From the NCBI GenBank assembly GCA_004123355.1, contig SCHM01000002.1, positions 10,079,569 to 10,143,568 on the forward strand: a stretch of 64,000 bases of DNA, written 5' to 3'. Under the pieces are notes generated by a model. That model saw nothing but the letters and a program-made list of their open reading frames with translations. It made no database searches and was not told the DNA's origin. Source of the DNA: Amphirosellinia nigrospora. Taxonomy: Eukaryota > Ascomycota > Sordariomycetes > Xylariales > Xylariaceae. Positions within the stretch are counted from its first letter, which is position 1, and every line of letters begins with the position of its first letter. The position numbers were made by a program, and so were the translations under genes. Below are positions 11,831-23,700 of this stretch, piece after piece.

Positions 11831-14800
11831 TTTTGCCGCATCGATCGTGGTAGGCAATCTTGTTGTTATCCTTCACATGCAGCAGCACACGTGAGGCGCC
11901 GACATCTGAGATGCGTCAGTCTTCCGTATCATGGCCCAATGAAACTCGTTGCTTGGCCGGTCTCTGCACTCTGCTCGGGAATTTTGCAGTATTTAGTGAT
12001 GTATGCTGTATGTAGTGTATGCTATATGCTGTGCGAGCGCACTGATCTGTCATCTCGCCTGTTCTGTCTGTCCCGTGTGGATGGATCCCCTAAATATCCC
12101 CCTGTTCCAGCTCCCTGCAGCCTAACACCTGTTACACCTCTAGTTCATGCAACGACGTTCATTTTGGTTCGTGGTCCGTTCTATTTTCCCGCTCGTCCAC
12201 GTCTTCTCTTAAAAAAGCTCTCTGTGTCCGTGCTAGTAGCCGATCTGTCTGACGACGGAAGCTCGCGATGTTCCGAACCTCGGTGTAGGAGTCGGGGACT
12301 TCAACAACCAGTCGACAACCCCATGGTTCGGACTGCGTGAAGGGATTCGGAACCATGTCAGCCTACGCCGCTCAATCTGCGGTTCTGAATATCTCCAGTA
12401 CCTAAGTAGTGGCCCGGTCTGTGATATTATTGCTTATGCATATCGATAGTGTGCATTGTCGGGTTTGTTAACCTTGATTCATCGTGCCGCACAGACTAAA
12501 AGCATCATGCAGACACACAACGAAGAAATTTCGTTTAAGGGCGTTGTCAGAAAAACCCGCAATATCGCTTATTTGTACTATGAACTAGAGCGATACGGAC
12601 ATGTAGATATATGATACACTTGCGTTCCCCATCCTTGTTCCGTCAGGAAGGATCGAGGCCTGTATAATATCAGCCGACGCGTGGTAGCGAATAAAGCAAC
12701 CCCATGTTCAAAGTCGCACGTACGCCAACACTAGAAGCATAGAACCGAGCCTGCCGCCATATCCCGACGAGGCAATCTACATAGTATTAAGATCCATGTG
12801 GAGTTTCTCCAAGATGTCGAAATCTCGGGCACACTAAGCTAAAACGATGTGGATGCGGTTTGAAGACACACATTTATGAAAGTTGGTAGTATACAACGTT
12901 GGGGGGTTTTTCGTCCTTGGGATTAGAAGTGAGGCTTTGATTTAAACGACTTGCCAATTCTTCCTGCGCCTCATTTGGGTACGTATGCAGTCACTGTAGT
13001 ATGAGAGATGAATTATGCCTAGGCTTCATTTCCCGCTGCCAAAAGACGCTAGCTCTGTTGTATTTAACACTACCTACAGATATTCAAGGCCAGCCTGGAA
13101 CTTGGCCCTTCCAGACGTGTAATCTGATACCAGTATCATCTGTTTCGTGTGTATCACTAGTCTGGACATAATTGAGCAGGTATGTAAGTTTCATATTCTT
13201 GCGCTGGGCTGAAAAGCTATCAGCTTGTACGCAGAGGCTCCTTGTGATATGTAGACTAAATTCACTGATCATTCTTGTTCATCAGAATTCCATGCTTGGC
13301 AGCATCACCGGCTTACAAAACTAACCAACCACAGTAGCTGAGTGGCATCCTTTACATATACATCCTAGCACCAACGTTAAGGAACGGGCCTCGCCCCATC
13401 TACATGCAGACTTATGACAATGCCTCGCTAACCGAGCGAACAATCCACAGAGCTACGCAGGGGCGTCGTCAATGCTGCAAATTCTCAACGCCGTGCTTGC
13501 TCGTCCCAGGTCAATGATCAATAACAGCAACAAAAACAAAAAGTGAATATCCATGGAAAGCGACACGGTCTGAGCCAATTTATGCATTCGAGGGAAGGGG
13601 TAGGAGGCGTCGGGCTTGTTCAACCCGTCTCATCAACTTTCCGTCGTTGATGTCGTTTGACGGGGTAGGTACTTGAATCTCGCTTCTCGGCTCATCGACC
13701 CGAATAACTCATGGCAACTGACTAGTATATCATGCGATTTTCACTCGTAACGAAAGGAAACTTATGCGAGTTCTTTGGTCACATTTAGCCAGTGCGCCAG
13801 GAAACAGTCACATGCTCGGGATGCGCTTCTGCAGCCTTGATCAGAGTTTCGGGCCACCCGTGCGAGCCATCAGGCTGGGATCTATCCGCCCGCCATTCCT
13901 TGCTTGCCGCATTCCCTGCTGCTCTATACGGAAGCCCCGCTAGTGCGGAACGGTGTTTTGGAGCTCTCGGCGCCCACACCTTCTAGACGCATTGGGAAAC
14001 TTACGCAGGACGGGCAGGGTTCAAGGGACCCAGGCGACTGTCCAGGCCACCAGCAAGCTCACTTCACCGCACCTGCAACAAGCGGTAATCCACTACTGTA
14101 GTAACAGCATGACTGTGAAGCAATCAGTCAAGCGGCGGTGTGCCCGCGAAGGAGATGGAACCACGAGACAGGGAACGTTGGGCGCATCCACTGGCCTTGT
14201 GGTTTCTGAACAAGTACGCAACGACGACCAACAGCGATCCAGGAACCCGTCGACATAGCGCCGATTTCAACGTCGAAACCCATGACCCTGGTTTCGAAGG
14301 AAGCAAAGCATGCGTGGCTTGAGGCGAGGGGAAAAGAAACTTGAGAGCCAGAGTCCCGGGACGATCCACCTCTCCTGTCATTTGTCGGACAAGACACAAG
14401 ACCCGTAACAAACCCGAGGAAAGACGGCACCAAAAAGAGTACACCCGTGACGTTTTGTGTTGCGTGCATCGGGTTACTAACCTCAGCTAGGTAGGTCGCG
14501 CGATCATTCCCCATTTATACCAGGGGGCAGAGGAAAGCACTCGTTGATCACCGACTTAATTAACATGTTTTTCAAGGGTTCAAGTGGGTTACCGCGTGAT
14601 GTTTCGATATGCCTGCCGGTCCGGCAGTGCGTCTTGACTTAGTATTACTACAGTAGCGTGGTAAGTCATTTGACCGACTAAAAAATAGACCTCATACCCA
14701 CCCCATAAGCTCCGTAGCTTGGTGCCTTGATGATTACCTACTGCAGTGTACACTATGGACGGGCAACTAAACCATAATAACCAGTCGAGGGTCCCTTAGC

Positions 14801-16950
14801 ATTGAGGCCACTTGCCTTGTTCGCCGTCCTATCTTGTCAAGACTTGGCATCAATGACATAAGTAACGGAATAGCAGATATCAAAACAATGTAAACAGACG
14901 CATGGTGTTTAATCTAACGGCGTCTAACTAAAAAAAATTTCACGAACCTATGACGACATCCATCGTAGCCAAATATTGTCCTCATGGACACGCGGGCGTC
15001 ATCATCTTAACCCTTCTTACCATCCCATTATTGAGCGTTGTTACGTGAAATACTGACAATGGCTAACACGTCGCCTATGCCGCTAACATCACGGATTGAT
15101 CCATTTCATATAACCATCCTTGACTGTAGATGACAAAATAGACATACTTTATCTAAGCTCCTATTAGGTATGCTCACTTGTATATATGACGCAGAATCAA
15201 ATTTATAATAAAAAAAGCGTAATATAAGGTTAGTCACTAAACGGCAATGGCTCCTAGCTTCATTAGTACGCTTTCTAAACTCTCGTTTGAAGGCGAAGCT
15301 GATTTGGGCTAATGTATCCCCTTCGCAACAAAACCCTCTCTCGTCTTAACCTCTGTTGTAGAATACAGCAAGAGCATAGCGAGAAAAGCATTCCTCACTG
15401 CCCGAAGCATAGGCTAAGATAGTCGGAAATAAAAGATGAGCGGATCGCTTATCAGTGTGAGGCACTGACACGAGACTTTACGAACCTACCTCGCTTGATA
15501 CTATGTATATCGGCACTTGTTGGGCCCAGGCAAACTACATCACGACGGGTGCTTGCATGTCGTAGCGAGTAAATATAACGACGAGGTAGTTTGGTTCGCA
15601 CACTAGGTACCTTACGTTGACAGAATTCGATATCAAGCACGGACGGTGCAGGTGTGGCCAACAATAATACAGTACCTACGCAAATATATATCTACCTGTA
15701 CCTCTCGATATTGTTCACGCAGCGAATGGAAGAGAGAGACAGGAGCATGCCTGATGTATCTCCGAATGAACGGGAACCCGAAATTGACAAAATCGTTCTC
15801 ACAACAATACCTGGATATACACGTGTACATCCAAGAGTGTTCCTTTGTAACCTATAGGTAGGGATAGGTAACTCGATGCAACGGCGGAACAATGATTGCA
15901 TAATGTTGGTTTGGTTTGCAAAGGCAAAAGGCACGTACGGCTAAACGTATAAATATATATAATAGCTTGGATGGCTTAGGAAAGCCCACAGCTGCTGCCA
16001 CTGTTGGATGTACTGTAATTGACCTGCCTTGTAGGCCTAGTGCAGCGTGGTGGGTGATGAGTCCAATCCCCTGCCCTGAAAGGAATCAGCATGCCATGTA
16101 GCTATAGAAATAGCTAACTTTGTAAGGTTAGGTGGTGATAGAGCGTGGGCATAACGGGGACTAGCGGGCCTAGAATCATCCCAAGCCTCAGTTCTGCGGC
16201 CAATCCTGCGACCCGCGTACCAGCCAGACGGTTTGTCCGTGATTAGGCGCGAACAAGTACACGCCAAGCAGCCACCCACCAGGTTCAGGCTTGGCTCGTT
16301 CAGGGCTCGCCCGCACTCAAAGCTCAAAAATCCCCATTCGACCAATGAGCCAGCCATGAGGTCCATGAGGTACAAGTCACCCCCCAATTCGCTCACCTCA
16401 CCCCGTCTCCATCGCTCCATCGCCATCCATCCAATCTCTCGCCTCGATCCGTCTTCCTCTACCCATTCGCTCATCGTCGCATGCAGTTTCCATCACGCGC
16501 ATGACGAAATGCTTAGAGCAGGGGTTCCGGAGACCAAGACTCGACTCGACTCTGCCGCAGTAGCGCTCGTATCATGAGCGGTTGCTTTAATCTGTCGCCC
16601 ATCCACATATGACGCGCTGCTACGGCTTAACCACCCCTGCGTGTTAACGTATACATACCTAACAATCAATCAGTAACCGTGGTCAATGCCCCTGGAACAA
16701 TCAAGCCCTGTTGGCGAGCTGCGAGCTGTGAGCTGCAAGCCTACACAGTACATAATATAGTGTAATACGGTGATCTGGCTGATTACAGTATCCTTACTCG
16801 CACTCATGTTATGGGCTAGCACTGTCCTGTTTGACTGGCATTACACACGGCAAACGACTCTGTTTCATTCCGTTGGCCTGTCCGCCCTCCACTTCGTTTC
16901 CTCCTTCGTGCCACTAAGCATGATGTAGCAGCCGGCCGAGCGAACCACCC

Positions 16951-16970
16951 CATCCATCCATCCATCCATC
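16951..16970. repeat. CATC tetranucleotide microsatellite
   Basis: Five perfect tandem CATC copies in non-coding DNA. Confidence 0.85.
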
Positions 16971-18625
16971 GACCAACACGACGGCACCCCGACATGCCAG
17001 CCAATCAACATCTCTACCAACGTCTCGGGCAGAACATGCTTTCCTGGACGACCGCGCGCCACCCTCGGCTAGCAGCCCTTCGGCTGAACATTCGGAGGTG
17101 AAGATGTTAAACAAGAAGGGGGGGAAATTCCCTCCTCGTGGCCACCCGGTCCGACGCGGGTCAGGCAACTGACACAAACTGGTTCCGATCGATAAATTAC
17201 TCGATTAGTGGCGAACTAACGCCTCCAAATCTGGTCCCAGCAAACCGTCTAGCGTCAAGCCAAGCCGGCTAGGTCATCCACCCGTCCCCTCGTCTACCAC
17301 ACACGCAATCAACCACGAGCTGATCTGCCATGGGTCCCGCCCTCGACCAATGCACCTCACCCTCTACAAGCACGTCTCAGCTCACCCCAGGAAATCCAGA
17401 AAATTGTTACTAGCTTGTAGCATCCGCACTAGCTATTCATCAACGAGGTACAAAGTCGTCTCCTACAATACCAAGTACATAGCCGTGACTCAACTCGTTC
17501 CTGTGCGTACCTGATTTTCGCTACGTATGTCGCTCCACCTCTCTGGTACAGCGAATATTGTCAAGGGTCCTTCATTCAGCCCAGAACGCTTTAAGTACTA
17601 CTGTTGAGAATGATGTACACTGGATACTCAGGTACATCTATCTACGTTTTTAGACCGTGGTTTCCCGTTAAGGTAGACGGACACCACGATAGAGGCATGT
17701 CGGTCAAATCTTGTGTACTATGCATTTGCCTCTAGTTTGTTACTTTATTCACTGGCTGGTTATTTAATCTTGCTCGGCTTGTCTTCAGTCCAGAGCACTT
17801 TCGTTTGGGGGCTATTTGCTCATCAGCCTTATGATCCACTGCGGCTATTCTTATGTTCCATTCCTCTACATGTAGACGTAAATGACGCTCTGTGGATAGG
17901 CGTTCGCATTCCTTCATTCGCCCCTTAACCCAGATCCTTGGTGCGCACCCAAACGGCACATCACCACGCCTAGCCGTGTCGGCATCGTCTCCCTACCAGA
18001 GCCGGGCCGAGCCTCATGAGCAATGTCTCTGTCCATTTCCGCTTACCTCACTCCTGAGTCGCCAAATGATTTACCACGGTACCAAGTTGTTCCTCTATGC
18101 GGGAGCGTCCGTGGGCAATCCTGATACCATTATCGCCTTTGTATTCTTCATCATCAACATCCTAAGTGCGGCGTGTGACATTCCCATTTGTGAAGGAAAA
18201 TACGAGAGGGGGTGCACATATCTTGCTGCCCTTTCCTGTTTTTCGGTTGTCGTGCCGGATTCCTCATACTGCGTACTTCTAGTATACCGTGTGCCTCGGG
18301 CAACTCTACCGCTTTGCAGTGACCCGGTACCGGGTGCGCTTAAGAGCCTCATCACCAACTCATCTTACCATCTTACCATCTCGCTCCTCTGACCGGCCTA
18401 GCGGGACCTTGATTTTCCTCCCGGAATCTGTCTCAGTCAACTGGACACCTGCAGCCTTTCTGAATTGAATTGCCTTGGCGTATTTACGGTGTGGCCCCTT
18501 GATCGCGAACCATGGAGGGTGATGCCGCATCCGCTTCCAAGGGAAAGAGGCAGACAATATTGAAGCGCTCCATGACCAGCGCCACAGGTTCTTAAGGTAC
18601 AGTATGCACGGCCAGTGCAAGCAAG

Positions 18626-18684
18626 CCTCCACCATCCACCATCCGCCTTCCGTCATCCCCCCCCCCTCCTCCCCTCCCTCCTTC
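18626..18684 (+). promoter_or_regulatory. CT/C-rich tract upstream of the Zn2Cys6 gene
   Basis: About 59 nt composed almost wholly of C and T with a few A, including a run of ten C (18657-18666). Pyrimidine tracts of this type mark core promoters and transcription starts in filamentous ascomycetes. The assignment as regulatory is inferred from position, about 0.8 kb before the start codon. Confidence 0.35.
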
Positions 18685-19442
18685 CGAGCCAGAGCTCCAT
18701 CAGGCGACAGGGAGGTCCCTAACGGTACGTACGGAGATACTTATAGTCTCCCCCTGAAGTACCTTTGGGCTCCGCAGGGGTGTATCCACTACCGCAGTAC
18801 TTGGATGTGGTGTACACGATAAATCCCGGCCACGCAATAGCTACCTCGCTATAAGCCACCTACAAAGTACCTACATTTCATCCATCCACCTAATACTCCA
18901 CATGCTGGTAACTAATTTTTGTTGCAAAGGAACGACAACTCGGCGGACTGATTATCTTATTATTCTACCTTTTCCACTCCTTCCCGCCTTCTTTTCTCTC
19001 CCCACACTCTCTTATACCTGCCTCAGCATCTGTTCCTCGTCGCGTCGTATCCTACATACCAGCTTGGTTATATCAATAATTCTTTTCTCTTACATCGAGT
19101 CACTCTTCTATTAACCTAGCGCATTCAACCGCCCACGTTGCTGGTTCTAGCCTGAAGAAATAACAATACAAAACAGCATCATAGACTTGAGATATCCCCG
19201 TCTCTGCTCTCTCATGCCGTATACGTTTGGGCCTGTCTCGCACTAGACCGCGTCATGATTGCCAGCCATTGCTGGACCTGGTTGGGAAAATTTTCGTATC
19301 TGCTACGGGAAAGCAAGGTCGCAGTACCGTGTCCTTAATAGTATACGCCACATCAGGCGCTGCCACAAACCGCGACCTGAGGCTGTTTGGTTCGTTGTCA
19401 ACAGACCTCGAACTGGCGGCTCTTCATGCCCCTTGGCGTAGT

Positions 19443-20789
19443 ATGGCAGGAGACCGTCCGGGGGAACACTTACCTAGACACGATCGCGACGACTCTCAGT
19501 ATCCACCGCTTCCTGGTGAAGAAGACGAACGCCCGAGGTCTGTCTTGCACTATCCTCGACCACAGATGGCGTCAGGCGTAGTAACCCTGCCGTCGATCCA
19601 GGATCGACCTGCGATGTACGCTGGCCCGGGTGCTAGACCTTGGGATTCGAGAGCCATGGGCTACGCACCGTCGCCCACCTCTACCAATGGGTACACGCCC
19701 CACCTAGCAATGTTGCTGTGCAACCCGGTCCATCTTACTCTCCTGCAGTCGGTGGTGGTGCCTATCCTCATCATCCCGTTCCTCATTCTGCCTCTCACCA
19801 GCCGTACTCTCTCCCGCCAGTTCAAGCGCATGGTCAGGATCTCAGGAGTAGTTATCCGCCGGATGCTCGTGCCCAGGCTTATTACGCACCCAAGCCCCGG
19901 GGTCTTTCAACGGAGGAGGGAATGTGTACGACTACGGCTATCGTCAAGATCGTGGCCCTCCTGGTTCCTATAACCCAGAGTATCCAAGGGGCGGCCCAGC
20001 AGGTAGCGCCGTTATTGCCCATGGGCAGTCTGCTCCCAGACAGCGGACTTCTATTGCATGCAAATACTGTAGAAGAAGAAAGGTAAGAAGTGAACCAGGC
20101 TGATTGTAGCGGAGCCCTTATTTTTAGCTGATTAGCTTACTGACAGACATTTAGATTCGTTGCAGTGGGTATGCCAACTCTCTGGAGGGAAGTGCACAAA
20201 TTGTATCAAAATGAACCAAGAATGTGTTTTTCAACCGGTTTCGTCGACCTCGTCTACTGCATTTGTTCCAGTATCGGCATTGCCAAACGGCGTGCCACCA
20301 GGTGTGCAGTTGTTTGGAGCGTACGGCCAGCCTTTGGCAGCACCATCTAACTTTCCCCCTAATTATCAGGCCACTACGCCACAGTATGATCAGCCGCTAC
20401 CATCTCCCACTGGCTCAAATAGTTCATATTGGGAGGACAGGCCGGAAACTAGCAGGAGACGCCACAGGATGTCGGATGATCATGGGGTTCGTTTGCCACC
20501 GCCTAGCACATTTCCCGATGACAATTTCTCGACGTCGATCGCCATCGAGCAGCAGCCCGAAGCATTTACAATCCTCCTTCCAAGCCAGCCATCCTCAGCC
20601 AATACCCCATCAGGGCCTTGACAATAGAACACCCCCACCCAGGGGTAGCCCGTCTGGGCTCCAGCCAGCAATGCGTCGGGAAGCTCGGTGATGAATTTAG
20701 AAAACATAATGAGTTCTACTTCTACTTCTTCGAATAACAACGACATCGATCGCGGTATGCTGGGTCGGCTGAATCGCCGCACGAAGTAA
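19443..20789 (+). CDS. Zn(II)2Cys6 transcription factor, reading frame broken five times
   Basis: A fungal-type zinc binuclear-cluster regulator, expected to be nuclear and DNA-binding. I chose ATG 19443 because the family-like sequence MAGDRPGEHLPRHDRDD begins there. A Pro/Tyr/Ser-rich N-terminus of about 200 residues precedes the cluster CKYCRRRKIRC (from 20059), followed by CTNCIKMNQEC. Together they give CX2CX6C and CX2CX6C, all six cysteines present. A 72-nt intron (20083-20154, GTAAGA...TTTAG) splits the cluster after the Lys codon. The C-terminus ends MLGRLNRRTK at a TAA at 20787-20789. Coding continues through frame changes near 19698-19701, 19895-19902, 20187-20189, 20521-20527 and 20646-20651. 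Each is explained by one base lost (four sites) or gained (20521), mostly in C/G runs. The protein would be about 425 residues. No large fungal-specific middle homology domain is seen. The target genes are unknown. Confidence 0.85.
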
Positions 20790-23700
20790 TACGCTGGGTT
20801 GCGTAATTTCCGTGACGACCAAGCGTGGAAAGCTTTTCGACACATTTCTTGGGTAGGAAAATGTATAGACATTATCGGTCAGCTGCAGGACGGACTGGTT
20901 CTGAAATATCGCGTATACGAAAACGATAAAGTGCGACAACACTAGCAGTAGCCTTTATCGACTATCCCGAGAGGGCACATATTAAAAATTCATTTCGAAG
21001 GACGAGAAACGCCGTCTGGGAACAAAAGATGGCCCCGCCGTCACGATACGGAACATACGGCTCTTTTCAATGCGGTTTAGATGGGATGAATGGCGGCGGC
21101 ATATGGTTTTTCAGCGGGCGGTTTATGCGTTTCTCGGAATATTTTCCCCACTGGAAGCGGTCGTGGACGAGAAGGAAAAAGATTGGCTTGCCTCACGGCG
21201 CACTTTATGAATGACCATTTTACTTAATTATATATACTCAAACTCAAGCATAGCTCACGAAGGCGTTAATCTCTCCGGTCGGTTTGTAACTATCAGGCTC
21301 AGCTCTCCCGCGAGCGAGAACATACCAATATCATAAAAATTTCAGGCAGGGAAATGCATATTCCTAACCAAACATTGTGTGTTTCACGAATGGAAAAATA
21401 CGCCATACGCATATCACCTCTTATTGCAGATCCTTTGTGCTTTTCGATGATAGAACCAAGACCTATTCTACGATACTTGAAAACAGTGTCTGCTTGAACC
21501 CCCCCTGGACTTGGGCCTGGGCACATTACACGCGTAGTTCTCGGGACGCTTGTGTTCGAGGAACTTAAATAGCGGTAAAGTGCATGCCATCAAGGCAGCG
21601 AGATGCCGGCCCGAAACTTTCATCAGGCTGGTACCCGCACCTAGCCCGGAAAGAACACTGCAAATCCCGATTATGAATTACGAGACCATTCTTCTGGTCA
21701 CAAAAAAATTCCATTCGGGCCGGAACTGAACAAACAATTGCATGCATGCATTGGGCCAGGCATCGGGCACGGTCCACTTTTTGATTAGGGGAAGGACACT
21801 CACACACAAGTCATCGATATAAGCAAGGCATCAGAAAGCCCCCACGCAGTCAGTACTCATGGGTACTCGGGCACGGCTAGAATAGGTACACAAAGGGCGA
21901 GAGAGAGAGGCCAGCAGATCCACTAGTCAGTCGTGTAGGCATCGTGTGTCAGTTGTGAAAGTGAAAGTGGAGCGGTGGTGATTGTGATGCCGCCTCCGAA
22001 AGGGCACGGTTCGGAGCGCTCTGGATCATCTGATGAACATTCCGCCGTGCGTCGGCCAATCAATAGTAAGCTGTAGGCTTTCTGCTAAACACCCCCTTAG
22101 TCCGCTTCGTTCGTGTCAGAGCCCAAACTATAAGCCACAAAACAAAAAGCTCCTGGGCCCAATCATCCAATAACGACATCGCCACACCATGCCATGCCCA
22201 TGCCATCCCATCCTATCTCACCCACCATGTTCTTGTTGTTGCCGGCAGGACTCAATCTTCCTTCGTAAGCTAAGCTAAGCTTACCATAAAACACTGGAGT
22301 AGAGGATACTTATCTACCATAATTTAAACCCGTAAATACCCTTCCCCTAGGGAAAGGAAGGACTATTATCAGCACTACTCGAGGCTGCTCATGATTCAGC
22401 TTAGACGGGTGCGAGGCTCAGCCTCCTTTCCGTCCCACCCTCAGTTCGTTGCAGGCAGCTCCTTGTCACGTTTTGATGGAGCCTGTTTATTCCCGTAATG
22501 ACTTCTACATTATGTAGAGAGGAAGCAACCACGAAAAACTATCCCAACAAACCGGTCCATTCTTCCATACAGAAAAAGACATACATGGCTTACCGAATTG
22601 TCTTTTTTGCTCCTTGCTATGCGGTTCTGCAACAGGTGAGAGAAACGGCCCTGCCTGGCCCCATAGCGATTCATGTTTACCATGGTCGTGAGATATGATT
22701 TGTCCCCGTGGATGCATAGTAAATCAAACCAACTACGCAGCGGATAACGCTACGCACCGTACCGCACCGCACCACACAGTATGCTTCGACGCGAAACCTT
22801 GATCCAGCGATCTCCACGATTCTGGCGCCCATCCCTTCATCTCTCTTTCGTTGGCGCCGGAACGACCCTCTCTCTGGAACCTTGTGGTGGGGAGAGGGGG
22901 GGGGGGCTGGCTGGCTGGCTGGCTGGAGTTTAGGGGCGCTTGGGGGGGAGGAGAAATGGGCGGAGAGGAAACTGACTCGGTCAAGGGACTTGATTCAGAA
23001 GCAAGCAGCAGAGAAAATGATGTAGTCCGTTCTGCGGGGACCAGATGTACCTCGATCGTCGCTTTGACTTTCCCGCCCTTCTCGAACTAAAGTAAGTACT
23101 TGGGATCTAGTAGGCTGGGAGTTACCGTTCCGTGGTAATTTTAGATTGCTGGGTATGTCCTCGTTTGCATTCCCCAGAAATCGTCACGAGTGATGGTTTG
23201 GGCCGCACCAAGCCCAGCACTAGCACTTAGATCGATCAACGGGGACTTGGTCACCAGGCCGTATTAACCGTCGAATCGGTTTTATCCGGTGTATTGTATA
23301 ATGGCCGTCGTTGCCTGCCGCCGTGCCCTTCTATCCTAGGCGTCGTGGATATGCCATCCATTCCATAGAGGAATTAGGTAACAACGGTTATTTTTTGGCC
23401 AGGCGCATGTCCTCTTAGAAACCAGGGGTTCTGATTGTTAGGTGTGTAGTATTAGTGGCTACAGACGCGTTCCACTTTGGGTGGTAAGTTGAAATAGTGC
23501 TTGCAGTTTTGTTCCGGAACAAACCACGGACAAGAGAAACAGATCTGTCACTTCAAATTTGATTCTTAGATACCTTTATATTGTTTTGAACTCTACAACG
23601 GTGTATACGATTTCCCTTCTTAACCCAAAATCGTGAGTTTGCAAATCTACCATCTAATCCCGGTCTGTACCACGGGACATGTATGTCGTGCTACACGAAG

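Larger units (their letters stand above)
8751..15240. other. Intergenic DNA, low-complexity patches only
   Basis: I find no supported gene on either strand. The region holds several simple repeats, listed separately, and several TAGGTACCTA-type palindromes (for example near 10735 and 11640). Frames such as 11891-12340 and 14128-14514 lack recognisable motifs and are overlapped by open frames on the other strand. Confidence 0.55.
15241..19442. other. Intergenic DNA and probable leader of the Zn2Cys6 gene
   Basis: No protein gene is recognised. The last 800 nt before the transcription-factor gene are pyrimidine-rich on the plus strand (18626-18684 and roughly 18955-19115). This resembles the CT-rich core promoters and long 5' leaders of regulatory genes in filamentous fungi. 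An open frame at 17892-18392 has no recognisable feature. A CATC microsatellite lies at 16951-16970. Confidence 0.5.

Noticed and set aside
11891-12340. 149-codon plus-strand open frame
   Set aside because: No motif and low-complexity flanks; likely chance.
17892-18392. 166-codon plus-strand open frame
   Set aside because: No domain, no conserved motif, low-quality composition and an overlapping minus-strand frame; treated as chance.
19227-19442. Upstream in-frame extension of the Zn2Cys6 protein from an ATG at 19227
   Set aside because: The extension lacks the composition of the rest of the protein; ATG 19443 begins a natural acidic/Pro-rich N-terminus.
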